12,828 nt of DNA from Planctomycetaceae bacterium (GCA_003532715.1 DOEZ01000707.1:1-12828), one strand, 5' to 3'; counted from the first letter of the stretch, positions 1 through 8,814 are shown. Program-made: numbers and translations. The notes: generated by a model from the sequence alone, not told the origin.

Positions 1-1128
1 GGGCTCCCCTTCCGCGAAACGGTCATCCGCATCGGCAGCGATCCGTTCCTCCAGGATTTCGCGCGGATGCGGAAGAGGCCGGTAATGGACTACTCCTTCC
101 TCGACAAGTGCTTCCTGGCCATCGAGCCGAAAACCTGGAAATGCGTGAACGAACTGCTTGGCCAGTACGGAGTTGCGGAGGACATGGTCCATGCCAACGT
201 CATCCGCGCGGACACCACCGTCGTGGAATCCAACATCCACCACCCCACCGATGCGTCGCTGCTGTGGGACACCTGGCGGGTAACCTCCCGGCTGCTGAAG
301 CAGGCGAGGGGACTGGTCCCCGGTTGCTGTCCGCACCGGCTCCATGACCGGAAGCTCAAACGGTTGTATCTCTACGTCATCCGTTACATGCCGAGCAAGT
401 CGGCGTCGCGCCAGCGGACGGTGAAAGCGTCGTTCCGCACGCTGATCGAGCGAACCAAGTGGATCGTGGCGGTGGCCGAGGAATTCTGCGCAATTCAGGC
501 AGGATCGCGGGGCCATTCGGCGTTGGTAGCCGTGGCGTTGCAGTTGAAGGCGTATCTGCCGGCCATGAAAACGGTCGTCGCCACCGCCCGTCGGGCACAA
601 GTCGACGGCGAGACGGTTCCGGCCGTGGAACGGGTGTTCAGCCTGTTCGAGCAACATACGGAACTGATCAAACGTGGGCGGCGGCACAAGCCGGTGGAGT
701 TTGGCCACAAGGTGCTGCTGTGCGAAAGCGCCGAGAAATTCATCACCGACTACGAAGTTTACGAAAAACAGGAAGCGGATTGCGACTTGACGGAGTCGGT
801 CATCAAGCGTCACGAGAAGCTTTTCGGCGAGCGCCCCGAGGTGTTGGCGGCGGACAAGGGCTTCTGCCCGGCCGAGGCCAAGTTCAACGAGTTGGCCGAG
901 CAAATAGACACGCTGGCGATACCTCGCCGGATGCGAGACTTCATGGACAAAGTGCTGGCGCACTGGCAAGCGTTTCGGGCGGGGATCGAGGGGACTATTT
1001 CCGGTCTGAAGCGCGCATTTCGGCTGATTCGGTGTTTCTTTCGCGGATTTAGGAGTTTTGATGCGGCGGTGGGACTGGGCGTGTTCTGCCACAACCTGAT
1101 CGTGCTGGCGAAACACGAACCTGGCTGA
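1..1128 (+). CDS. DDE transposase, ISNCY/IS5-like (5' partial)
   Basis: This gene encodes the transposase that cuts and joins the ends of the insertion sequence. The frame is open from base 1 and continues leftward out of the window; the ATG at 67 is internal, because the upstream codons encode typical N-terminal family sequence. Counting from that ATG, the visible catalytic triad is Asp49 (codon 211, in RADTTVVES), Asp263 (codon 853, in AADKGFCP) and Glu308 (codon 988, in GIEGTISGLKR). The phrase HHPTDASLLWD after the first Asp is characteristic of ISNCY/IS5-like transposases. There are no internal stops and the C-terminus looks complete, so the gene may be functional. It converges on the methyltransferase gene, whose C-terminus is missing, which suggests that the element inserted there. 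The exact family name is from memory of motifs, not a database match. Confidence 0.85.
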   Translation, partial: GLPFRETVIRIGSDPFLQDFARMRKRPVMDYSFLDKCFLAIEPKTWKCVNELLGQYGVAEDMVHANVIRADTTVVESNIHHPTDASLLWDTWRVTSRLLKQARGLVPGCCPHRLHDRKLKRLYLYVIRYMPSKSASRQRTVKASFRTLIERTKWIVAVAEEFCAIQAGSRGHSALVAVALQLKAYLPAMKTVVATARRAQVDGETVPAVERVFSLFEQHTELIKRGRRHKPVEFGHKVLLCESAEKFITDYEVYEKQEADCDLTESVIKRHEKLFGERPEVLAADKGFCPAEAKFNELAEQIDTLAIPRRMRDFMDKVLAHWQAFRAGIEGTISGLKRAFRLIRCFFRGFRSFDAAVGLGVFCHNLIVLAKHEPG

Positions 1129-1172
1129 CCATCGACATGGAAAAAATTCGTTGTGAACATGCGGATGACGGA

Positions 1173-1200
1173 GATGCTCTGCGCCGATCGGCGCGGCATC
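1173..1200. repeat. Inverted repeat downstream of the transposase
   Basis: The 14-bp perfect palindrome GCGCCGATCGGCGC lies at 1181-1194. It is flanked by GATGC (1173-1177) and GCATC (1196-1200), giving a longer imperfect stem. No T-tract follows, so it is not a classical intrinsic terminator. It could stop transposase transcription in another way or belong to the end structure of the element. Confidence 0.4.
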
Positions 1201-1293
1201 GGTCGCTCCGAACCGCCCGAAGCGTTCAGAGGGCCCACCTTCACATGCTAACTTCGGAACAACCATAAAAGCATGGCGATCAACTCGCCGCCG

Positions 1294-4200
1294 TCACGCA
1301 AAAACAGCATTCAGCAACAGAAACTCCTTAGTGCCGAGGTCAGAGTAGATTCCGGATGGCAGAATCACTCCGAGCCGACCGCCTTGCTGTAAGAGTGTCC
1401 AGAAGATTTCGGCAAACAATTTATAGGCGTTTTGTTTGCCACTTCCAATAATCTGAAAAGGATGCTGAGCACCGGCGTAGCCGACGTGGTCTTTTCGGTG
1501 CCTAGCCCAGTGAAGTTGAAGTGACTTGCCATCCCGGCCTCGCCCTAGAGCCGAGTCGAATGGCTCAGCAGAGTTCTTGGTCCAGTTGCTCAGTGACTTG
1601 AACCCTGCGTTGTATCCGTCCCATTGGTCGGCTAAGCCGGGAATCGTTTCGAGTAGTTGTCTCTGCCGCAGGATCGCCGCCTGCTTGTTGTATGTCCGAT
1701 AAAGCGGATCGAATTCGGTAAAGAACTCTTGGGAGTTCGGCTCAATCACATCCCATGGTGGATTGCCGATCATTCCATCGAAGCCATTTCGCTCAGGCGT
1801 GAACACGTCGGGGAATTCCAGTTCCCAGTGAAAGAATCTAATGTCAGCAGCGAGGCGAGTGACGATGATATCCTTGGCAACACGTGACTTGTGGAATAGC
1901 AGTGGCGTCGGGACGTGCTCTAACGACTCCTCATCTGTGGGCCAGAACCAGACAGCACACCACTCATCCATCGCCGCCTTCAGTGTGCAAAGCATCGGGC
2001 TATTCTCGATGTTCTCTCGATAATAGAACTCCCGTTCGTCGAGATCAGTGGCAGGAAGGTCATGGACTCTTTCGTACTCGGCACGGGCCTCGGCGACGAC
2101 GGTTTCGGTCGTAACCTTCATGTCGGGAAACAGCGGAGCCTGCTGACTAAAGCGGCTTTCGATGACTTCTCGCATCTCCGTCTTGATCTGTCCATCACCC
2201 GTGCGTCGGTTGCCAACCTTCTCCCCCTTGAGGAACTCTTGGATTCGCTGTGTTCGCTCACCTTTCGGCCCATCACCGCCTTCCCGCTCCCACGCCTTGA
2301 GTGGATAATCCTCGACTCGGTCCAGCCAGCACCCGACCAGTGAGTTTCCAACCTTTATCTTGTGATCGAGGAACGAGAACGGCAGTTCAGGATCGAGTGT
2401 CTCGACCCACAGCGACACACGGGCGAATTCCACGGCAAGCGGGTTGATGTCCACGCCGTAAATGCACCGCTCGACGATGTGACGCCGCAGAAGGGCCTTG
2501 ATGCGTTCCTCAAACGTCTCGCCCCGCTGGGGATCGTCAGGCGAAAACGGGAGAAGCTGATCGGCTTCGGTGTTGGTGCGGGGCCGACCGAACGGCAGAG
2601 TGATCTTGTCCGACTGAGCCGGATCGTCAAGATTGCGATGATGACACAGCGACTTGTACAGTGCGTCGGTCAGATAGTGCAGCGCCGCCACCAGGAACGA
2701 AGCCGAACCACACGCCGGATCGCACACCTTCAATCCCAGAATCTCTTCGGGCGTCTTTGGCGTGAGCGTGCCATCCTCGGTCTTGTCATAGCAAAGCGGC
2801 TCCAGGGTGCGGTGGACCGTGGGCACGGCCAGTTGAGGCCTGGTGTAGAACGTGCCAGTCCCCTTGCGAGTGTTCCCAGCCCGGACGAGATAGAACTCGC
2901 CGGTGGCGACGACCCGTTTGATCAGCTTGTTGGCTTCAGCCTCGATGACCGCCTGGTATTCGGCGTCGGTCTGTTTCTTCTTCTGTTTGGAAACAATGCC
3001 TGCCAAAACAATCGCTTCTCTCGCCCAACTCTTGGCTGCTTCGACCGCATCGAGATAGTCGCCGGTGCGCTGTATCTTGTCGGCGGCAGTCTCGACTTCG
3101 ACCGCCTCTTCCTCGACAGCTTCTTCCGCCTCCTCCTGTTGATCGGCTTCTTCCTCGTCTTCTTCGACATCCTCGGAGGCCGTGGCAGTGACCTTCTCCT
3201 TGCGAAGCGTGGTCAGCAGGTCTTTGAGTCCCTTCTTGTCGTTGGCCAACATGTCGGTGAGCCGGGATAGGGGCAGCACCGGTTCTCGCCCCAGGTTGAG
3301 GAATACCTGTGGCCCAATCTGTTGGTCCGTGCGTTTGATCCGGTAGTCGAGAAGCCCCTCGTAGATCAAGCCGATGAACTCGGTGCGGAGATCGGTGTAA
3401 TCGACCGGCCCTTCCACGTAGGTCTTTGCCCGGCCACGTAGCACGGGGAGCGGTCCACGCAGCAGCTTGCGGAGCACATGGTAGATCGTGGCATCGCCGA
3501 CCGAGACACTGTGCTCCAAAATGTGGAGGGCACGGGCAACCGGATCGTCGCTCTGGTCGTCGCCCGGATGGAACAGCTTGCCCCCGTAGGGCCTCAGTGG
3601 AAACGCCCCGTGGGCCGAACCGCCGTGGATCAATCGGAACAGGGCCATCAGCCGTGGCCATGCGGTCTGCCGGTTGAATAGGACGTAGGTGCCTCCTTCC
3701 TCACGGACGGCTTCCTCCAGCAGTTCGTAGAGCGACCGAACGCCGTAGGATGAATCATAGATCGGATCGTTCAACGGAAGCATCTGCCGTGACTCGGCAA
3801 AAAGGCAGACCACGAGTCGCATGACAACACGCACCGTGGCTTGCATCAACGCTTCGTGTGCCTCGGCGTCGGTCAGCTTGCGGTCGCCATGATGGACAAG
3901 AGCGTTGAACAGATCGGACTGCAATCTGTTTGCCGTGGAGACTTCATCGAGAATCAATTCCACGGCCTGACGAACATTTTCTCGCAGCACGCTGGAAAGG
4001 TCGGCCTGCCGCTTGCGGGACTCCTCGACAGCGGACAACAGGCCCGACACGCCAACCGTAACGTCCTTGACAGCCTCGGGCGCAAGTAGCTGCCTCAGGC
4101 CACAAAGTTCCTCGCTTCCCTCCCCGTCGTCGAACCACCGGTCACTTTCCCATTCGCACCACGACTCGAAGTCGAGCCCTGCGTAAATCAGCCGGAACTG

Positions 4201-4698
4201 CTCACCGTTGGTCAGCAGCCCGAGTCGGCAACCGGTCCCTCGCAGAAGCTCGACGAAACGGGCATAGACAGTCCGGCCACGGCCTCGCCCGATGTGCGGT
4301 GACGAGTCGGCCATCACCAACAAGGCGGGTGTTTCGCCCTGGTCATCGGCATACAAAACTCGATGTGGTCGAAGAACTTCTGACCGGCTGCCGATGCGAA
4401 GGGCGATGGTAACCTTCTCGGGGATGGACTGCTGCTTCGCCAGCCGAGATGCACTGTGGCCGATGAAGTTCTCCACCAGAGCATCGACGAGTCTGAGCAC
4501 TGCCGCTTGATCCCGCTGGTCACCGTCACCGATTGTGGTGGCAAACCGAGTGTAGGCATTGCGGAGTCGCTCCTTTGCATGCCACGATGCCGAGGGCGGG
4601 GCCGAGAGATACCGCTCGATCATCACCACGGGCGACAACAAGAGCCCCTGATGCCGAAGTCGGGACCACCAAGCATGTGCGGTGTCTGTCTGGCTCAT
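1294..4698 (-). CDS. drmMI: DISARM class 1 N6-adenine DNA methyltransferase, C-terminally truncated
   Basis: This is a large DNA methyltransferase that by family should methylate adenine at N6 and mark host DNA as self in DISARM. Visible features of the 1134 residues: an N-terminal region of unknown fold; a very acidic Glu/Asp-rich hinge at about 505-545; the SAM-binding motif DPACGSASF at 660-668, followed by IYGVDINPLAVEFA; and the catalytic motif NPPW at 979-982. The start overlaps the drmD stop as TGATG, so translation is probably coupled to drmD. The protein ends a few residues after the GGRLGVILPSGIYSDLGTKEF segment. In relatives this segment is normally followed by a further C-terminal region, so the last residues (LLLNAVFA) look like read-through into foreign sequence. 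The adjacent insertion sequence is the likely cause. The catalytic motifs are intact, but target recognition or stability may be lost. Assignment to drmMI rather than another large adenine methyltransferase rests on its pairing with drmD. Confidence 0.8.
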   Translation of the reverse strand: MSQTDTAHAWWSRLRHQGLLLSPVVMIERYLSAPPSASWHAKERLRNAYTRFATTIGDGDQRDQAAVLRLVDALVENFIGHSASRLAKQQSIPEKVTIALRIGSRSEVLRPHRVLYADDQGETPALLVMADSSPHIGRGRGRTVYARFVELLRGTGCRLGLLTNGEQFRLIYAGLDFESWCEWESDRWFDDGEGSEELCGLRQLLAPEAVKDVTVGVSGLLSAVEESRKRQADLSSVLRENVRQAVELILDEVSTANRLQSDLFNALVHHGDRKLTDAEAHEALMQATVRVVMRLVVCLFAESRQMLPLNDPIYDSSYGVRSLYELLEEAVREEGGTYVLFNRQTAWPRLMALFRLIHGGSAHGAFPLRPYGGKLFHPGDDQSDDPVARALHILEHSVSVGDATIYHVLRKLLRGPLPVLRGRAKTYVEGPVDYTDLRTEFIGLIYEGLLDYRIKRTDQQIGPQVFLNLGREPVLPLSRLTDMLANDKKGLKDLLTTLRKEKVTATASEDVEEDEEEADQQEEAEEAVEEEAVEVETAADKIQRTGDYLDAVEAAKSWAREAIVLAGIVSKQKKKQTDAEYQAVIEAEANKLIKRVVATGEFYLVRAGNTRKGTGTFYTRPQLAVPTVHRTLEPLCYDKTEDGTLTPKTPEEILGLKVCDPACGSASFLVAALHYLTDALYKSLCHHRNLDDPAQSDKITLPFGRPRTNTEADQLLPFSPDDPQRGETFEERIKALLRRHIVERCIYGVDINPLAVEFARVSLWVETLDPELPFSFLDHKIKVGNSLVGCWLDRVEDYPLKAWEREGGDGPKGERTQRIQEFLKGEKVGNRRTGDGQIKTEMREVIESRFSQQAPLFPDMKVTTETVVAEARAEYERVHDLPATDLDEREFYYRENIENSPMLCTLKAAMDEWCAVWFWPTDEESLEHVPTPLLFHKSRVAKDIIVTRLAADIRFFHWELEFPDVFTPERNGFDGMIGNPPWDVIEPNSQEFFTEFDPLYRTYNKQAAILRQRQLLETIPGLADQWDGYNAGFKSLSNWTKNSAEPFDSALGRGRDGKSLQLHWARHRKDHVGYAGAQHPFQIIGSGKQNAYKLFAEIFWTLLQQGGRLGVILPSGIYSDLGTKEFLLLNAVFA

Positions 4699-7600
4699 CA
4701 GTGGAGATCCTCCGCCGTCGCCGGGATGAGGTACGTTACAGCCAGGGGCAGCACACGAACTCCTTGTGTCCCTTCGAGCAGAGTGAATCGCTTCGGCAGG
4801 ACAATCTTGAGACGATGGTCTCGCTCCTTGGTCAGCAGTTCACGAGTCCGTTCAACGTCCTGCCGCAGCACGGCCATCTGGTCCTCGATGTCCTGCACCC
4901 GGAATTTCGCCTCTTGCTCGAATTCGTCGAAAAGCATGGACTGCATTGCTTCGGATTGCTCTCGGACGAGTTCCTTCGCCAATTTACTAAGTTCCTGTTC
5001 TCGGCTGCGATCCTGCAACTCCTTGAGACGATAACGATAGCTCTCTTTGGCAGAGTCAAGTTCTCGTTGAAGTGCGGCTTTGGCCCGCCCCTCCAGAAGT
5101 TGCCTGATAGTCTTCTCCTGTTGATGCAGGAAGTCTTCAAGGCAACTTCTATGCTGGAACCAGTGTCCTCGAATTGTCCGTACCCACTCATCCCGCCGTG
5201 TGGCTGATTTCACGGGAAAGGACTCGCTTTGGAGAACAAGATGTTCGAACTCGCTTTCGACCGGAACAAGTTGGTCGCCTTCGACACGGAGCACCGTTGA
5301 GATTACTTCGTCGTGCAGCGGCTCACGGAGTTCATTGATGGCCGTCAAGGTGTAATGGAAAGCGACGAGGGCATCGAAACCCGAACGATGAAGAGCCGCC
5401 AAGGACCAGCGGAACACGGCATCGTGGCCAGTGGGATCATGAAGCTGGCGGCAGAGCGTGGCCATCGCCTGACGCATGATCGGATGGCCCAGACGCATGA
5501 GCACTTGATGCTTCTTGAGCCGCATGAATCGCCGCCCGTTGATTTCCTCCTCGACCAAGGCGGCGTCGAACACGAGTTCCATGCGGTCGGTGCGTGTTCC
5601 CACGGTGAGGGTTTGTCGAGCCAGTCCTTCCCACCGAGGCGGTGGCTTCATGCGATAGAAACCGGGGCGATCAGGAATTTCTTCGAGTGAGCCTTGTCCT
5701 TCGACGGTGATCGCCGCTCGCAAAATGTCCACGAGGGCCTCGGGCGAAATGCCCAGCCGCTCGTCGGTCATCTCCAAAAGTTCCTTGGCTCGCTGGGTCA
5801 GGTTAGCAATCTCGGAAGGCGACGACTTGCCGAGGTCATTGTTCTCCGGGCTTTTCTGTTTCTGATCCTCCACCAGGAAGTCTATCTGCTGTTGTTCAAC
5901 TTTCTTTCCCTCGAAATGCCGCTGGATGGCGGCGTCGAAGACCCGTTCCACGCTCCCCAGATCATCCTGAATGGTGATGACCTTCGAGGCGACATAGGCG
6001 AGGAAATCGAGGTCTTCGTCCTCGTTGGATCGGAAATAGTGGACCGAGACATCACGGGCCTGGCCATGGCGGGAGACACGTCCATTGCGTTGGACAATCT
6101 TCGAGGGTGACCAAGGGATGTCGTAATGAATCACCCAGCGGCACTCCTCCTGCATGTTGATACCTTCAGAGGCGGCATCGGTGGCCAGCAAGAGCCGAAC
6201 GGCAGTGGTTTTGTCCTCGAACTCGCATTTGACGGCTTCAAAATCGTCCGCATTCATACCGCCATACAAGAGGCGAAGAGTATTCTTGTCGAAGCCTTCC
6301 TGGAGTAGCCGTTGTTCGAGGTAGAAGAGCGTCTCTTTGTATTCAGTGAAGACGATCAGTCGTTCATCGTCCCGGAGCCTGTCGCCGACAAACATGTTCT
6401 TCTTGATCCAAGTGACCAGGGCGTCGGTCTTGGAGTCGGACTTCTTGGCAAGCGCCGCCAGTTTGTTGGGGTCTTCAGCGGTTTTGCGGTCGTAGCCGAG
6501 ACTTTCAAGGGCCTTCTTGATGCGGCCTTGGAGATCCTCAATCGACTTGCCCTGAGTTCGGAAGTAGGCACCGCTGTAACGAGCAGCGTCCTCTTCGAGA
6601 AGCGACCTTTCATCATCGCTCTTAGTGTGCTCCTCGGCTCGTTCTGCCGACACACGAGCCATATCGAAGAGGCTCTTCGTTTCCGACTCGGTGGATTCGT
6701 TTTCGACGTGACGCCACCATGTTCGGGCGAAGGCATAAGGACAGGACAGAATCCGCTTTGTGAGCAGGGAATAAATGAACTGACCTAGCCAGCGTTCCTT
6801 TGCCGAAGAGCTAGCCAAAGCCGCCTGGCCATGCTTCCGGTATTCCCGCAGAGCATCGTACAGTGATGATTCGTGTTGCGAAACTTTGATCGGAAGCTCG
6901 ACGGGAGGGAGTTGCTCGGCAAAGGGAGGTCGAAATGACTGCTGGTTGATCTCTTCCTTGAGGCGACGAATGCGAACCTGGGCCAGGTTTGTTTTGTCCT
7001 GCTGATCCATCTCCACGGCCATCTGGAAACGGATGGGATCCAAGAGTTCCAACAGACCCGTGAAGCAAACCGTCTTTCCATTGTGGGGCGTGGCCGAGGC
7101 AAAAACCCGGTGCTCGAAAAGGAAGCGAATTTCTCGCAACATCCGGGTCCGCTGGCTAGCCCGACTTCCACTCTGCGGGGCGAAGTGGTGGCACTCGTCC
7201 ACGATCAACAGATCCCAAGCTGCACGAGCCAACGTGCGTCCGTTCGTCTCGGTATCGGGTCCATCGCCAGATGCCTGGAGAAACTGCTGGAGCACATCGG
7301 GCATCCGAAGGTAGTCCATGGACGTGATGATACGAGGGAACGCCTTCCAAGGGTTTGTGTCGATCCCCATGCGGCGGCGAAGTTGGAAGGTCGAATCCGA
7401 ATCGATTACCTCGAAGTCAAGGTTGAATTTCCGCCGAAGCTCATACTTCCATTGCCGCTGAAGCATGGCTGGACACATGACGAGGATGCGACGGATGCGA
7501 CGGCGCAGAAGCAGTTCTTCCAAGACGAGCCCAGACTGGATCGTCTTTCCGAGACCTACCCCATCGGCGAGCAGAAGACTGACTCGGGGCATGGAGAGAG

Positions 7601-8003
7601 CACGAATCACCGGCTCTAACTGGTAGGGATGGACCTGAATGGCCGAATTCCATACGCCCAACAGCGGCTCATCTTCGATCCCTCCTGTTTCCCGAAGTCG
7701 ATTGAGCCGGGTCCAACGATGGGCATTCACGAAGGCTTGCAGCGCCTTGGGGCTGTCAGGTCGGTTGGCATCGACGGTCGGGAGCGTGGTTTGTCCAAGA
7801 GGCTTGGCCGTCTTTTCCACTTCCCAGAGAAGCTGTTCCGACTCGGGGTGTCGGAAGTCGTCGAGGTATTCGAGATCAACAATGTGCAACCGCCCCTGCG
7901 GTGACCGGCTGTCATACGGTTCGACTGCCCGGACGGTCGCCAGCCGATTACGCACACGCACGGCCTGGCCGACTTCGGGGATGGGGATCACATCATTCGC
8001 CAT
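4698..8003 (-). CDS. drmD: DISARM class 1 SNF2-like helicase DrmD
   Basis: This is a 1101-residue SNF2/superfamily 2 ATP-dependent DNA translocase, the signature protein of class 1 DISARM anti-phage systems. In order, it has a small N-terminal domain (about 1-65); the ATPase core with Walker A ADGVGLGKT (146-154), Walker B DECH (269-272) and motif III SATPHNG (303-309); and the second RecA lobe with motif V ATDAASEGIN (607-616) and motif VI QRNGRVSRHGQ (638-648). A long charged coiled-coil region follows at about 950-1070. All helicase motifs are intact. The ATG is preceded by AAGGGAG with a 9-nt spacer, which fixes the start. It is the first gene of the operon, followed by drmMI with a one-base overlap. 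The N-terminal sequence and the partner gene fit DrmD rather than a generic RapA/HepA-like helicase, although that remains the alternative. Confidence 0.85.
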   Translation of the reverse strand: MANDVIPIPEVGQAVRVRNRLATVRAVEPYDSRSPQGRLHIVDLEYLDDFRHPESEQLLWEVEKTAKPLGQTTLPTVDANRPDSPKALQAFVNAHRWTRLNRLRETGGIEDEPLLGVWNSAIQVHPYQLEPVIRALSMPRVSLLLADGVGLGKTIQSGLVLEELLLRRRIRRILVMCPAMLQRQWKYELRRKFNLDFEVIDSDSTFQLRRRMGIDTNPWKAFPRIITSMDYLRMPDVLQQFLQASGDGPDTETNGRTLARAAWDLLIVDECHHFAPQSGSRASQRTRMLREIRFLFEHRVFASATPHNGKTVCFTGLLELLDPIRFQMAVEMDQQDKTNLAQVRIRRLKEEINQQSFRPPFAEQLPPVELPIKVSQHESSLYDALREYRKHGQAALASSSAKERWLGQFIYSLLTKRILSCPYAFARTWWRHVENESTESETKSLFDMARVSAERAEEHTKSDDERSLLEEDAARYSGAYFRTQGKSIEDLQGRIKKALESLGYDRKTAEDPNKLAALAKKSDSKTDALVTWIKKNMFVGDRLRDDERLIVFTEYKETLFYLEQRLLQEGFDKNTLRLLYGGMNADDFEAVKCEFEDKTTAVRLLLATDAASEGINMQEECRWVIHYDIPWSPSKIVQRNGRVSRHGQARDVSVHYFRSNEDEDLDFLAYVASKVITIQDDLGSVERVFDAAIQRHFEGKKVEQQQIDFLVEDQKQKSPENNDLGKSSPSEIANLTQRAKELLEMTDERLGISPEALVDILRAAITVEGQGSLEEIPDRPGFYRMKPPPRWEGLARQTLTVGTRTDRMELVFDAALVEEEINGRRFMRLKKHQVLMRLGHPIMRQAMATLCRQLHDPTGHDAVFRWSLAALHRSGFDALVAFHYTLTAINELREPLHDEVISTVLRVEGDQLVPVESEFEHLVLQSESFPVKSATRRDEWVRTIRGHWFQHRSCLEDFLHQQEKTIRQLLEGRAKAALQRELDSAKESYRYRLKELQDRSREQELSKLAKELVREQSEAMQSMLFDEFEQEAKFRVQDIEDQMAVLRQDVERTRELLTKERDHRLKIVLPKRFTLLEGTQGVRVLPLAVTYLIPATAEDLH

Positions 8004-8012
8004 TCAGCATCG

Positions 8013-8019
8013 CTCCCTT
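8013..8019 (-). promoter_or_regulatory. Ribosome binding site of drmD
   Basis: AAGGGAG on the minus strand lies 9 nt before the drmD ATG. It supports that ATG as the start. Confidence 0.7.
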
Positions 8020-8193
8020 CGGTTTCGATTCTGCCCGTGTCTCGACGGGGATCTCTCCGAACCACCTTGCGTATAGCCCAGTCGCCTACGAGAGCCCCCA
8101 TTGCCACCGGACGCCAGGCATTTGAGAGCCCGAAGAGACAGGAAACCAAAGTTTACCCCTTTCGGACTGTATCCGCAACAATCCCCCACAACA

Positions 8194-8222
8194 TAAGTAT
8201 TTTCTTTGCCTACAGTTGTCAA
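8194..8222 (-). promoter_or_regulatory. Candidate sigma70-type promoter for drmD
   Basis: On the minus strand a perfect TTGACA (8222-8217) is followed after 17 bp by TACTTA (8199-8194), a poor -10 match in an A/T-rich stretch. It would give a leader of roughly 185 nt before drmD. The -35 match is good and the position is sensible, but the weak -10 makes this tentative. Confidence 0.3.
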
Positions 8223-8317
8223 AAAGGAGACCCTTCGTTCCGAACCAGCCCGAATCCGACCATGATACCCAATCCCTCGGTCAGATCATGTCCAACCATC
8301 CTCCACGAATTCGACCT

Positions 8318-8359
8318 GGCTGATAAACGCCCCCGGCCCCGAGCAAACGCTTGTCAGCC
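8318..8359. repeat. Imperfect inverted repeat upstream of the HIT gene
   Basis: GGCTGATAAAC (8318-8328) can pair with GCTTGTCAGCC (8349-8359) across a 20-nt loop, with one G-T pair and one mismatch. It lies about 60 bp before the HIT start. It could be an operator or a leader hairpin, or chance. Confidence 0.3.
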
Positions 8360-8417
8360 CCCGCTATGGGAGGTAGATTGGCGGTTCTTGCTGCTCACCG
8401 CCTTTCCCGAGTGCATA

Positions 8418-8795
8418 ATGCCTATTCAATGCCCATTCTGCGAACCTGACGCCGACCGTGTCTGGTTGACCAGCGAAATCGGCATCGTCTTGTGGGATGC
8501 CTTCCCCGTGACAGAAGGCCACGCCCTGGTTGTCCCCAGGTCGCATGTCGCAAGTATCTACGAACTCTCTGCCGATGATCAAGCCGCCTTGTGGGCGTTG
8601 GTTGCCGAAGCCAGAAGAAAAATCAACGAAGATCTGCATCCTGATGGGTTCAATATCGGTTTGAATGATGGCACCGCAGCGGGCCAGACGATCCTTCACG
8701 CTCACATCCATATCATCCCGAGGCGTCGAGGAGATGCTGCTGATCCGAGGGGCGGCGTTCGTTGGATCTTTCCCCAAAAGGCTCGGTACTGGTGA
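8418..8795 (+). CDS. HIT-family nucleotide hydrolase/transferase
   Basis: This is a 125-residue histidine-triad protein. HIT enzymes cleave or transfer nucleotidyl groups on substrates such as dinucleoside polyphosphates or AMP conjugates in the cytoplasm. The catalytic triad HAHIH (His94, 96, 98) is intact and is preceded by GLNDGTAAGQ, with the conserved Gln90 seen in Fhit-like members. An N-terminal CPFC pair (Cys5, Cys8) may bind zinc, as in many bacterial members. The C-terminus GGVRWIFPQKARYW is also a typical ending for this group. I chose the ATG at 8418 because it places the CxxC motif at the N-terminus as in the family. The frame is open much further upstream, but that part looks non-coding. 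No strong ribosome binding site is visible. It is followed after 19 nt by the HNH gene, so the two are probably co-transcribed. The substrate is unknown. Confidence 0.88.
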   Translation: MPIQCPFCEPDADRVWLTSEIGIVLWDAFPVTEGHALVVPRSHVASIYELSADDQAALWALVAEARRKINEDLHPDGFNIGLNDGTAAGQTILHAHIHIIPRRRGDAADPRGGVRWIFPQKARYW

Positions 8796-8814
8796 TCAGA
8801 AGAAGGCGGATGTA

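Larger units (their letters stand above)
1..1293 (+). mobile_element. 3' part of an ISNCY/IS5-like insertion sequence
   Basis: The window opens inside a DDE transposase gene and continues through about 165 bp of non-coding sequence after its stop. The truncated reading frame of the neighbouring methyltransferase then begins on the opposite strand. The left end lies outside the window, so the terminal inverted repeat and target duplication cannot be identified. The right boundary given is approximate. It is placed at the methyltransferase stop codon, although the last few methyltransferase codons (roughly 1294-1330) could themselves be element sequence. The non-coding stretch holds small inverted repeats at 1173-1200, 1245-1275 and 1275-1289. 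Confidence 0.7.
8004..8417. other. Divergent intergenic region between drmD and the HIT gene
   Basis: About 410 bp separate the divergent drmD and HIT genes. The region contains the drmD ribosome binding site, the candidate drmD promoter and an inverted repeat at 8318-8359. Open frames crossing it on both strands lack recognisable protein features and good ribosome binding sites, so I see no gene here. A Shine-Dalgarno-like AAGGAG at 8224-8229 on the plus strand has no start codon at a suitable distance. Confidence 0.6.

Noticed and set aside
2362..3270. Long plus-strand open frame of 302 codons opposite drmMI
   Set aside because: It is antisense to the well-supported methyltransferase gene, shows no protein family features and reflects the codon bias of the real gene.
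8004..8222. 72-codon minus-strand frame ending immediately before the drmD start
   Set aside because: It needs a TTG start that coincides with the candidate -35 element, has no ribosome binding site and reads as low-information sequence. It is more likely leader or non-coding DNA.
8037..8417. N-terminal extension of the HIT protein
   Set aside because: The upstream frame has no conserved features, and HIT proteins of this type begin close to the CxxC motif, so the start at 8418 is preferred.
8665..8814. N-terminal extension of the HNH protein overlapping the HIT gene
   Set aside because: It lies fully within the HIT coding sequence in another frame. The ATG at 8815 has a ribosome binding site and matches the usual N-terminus of the family.
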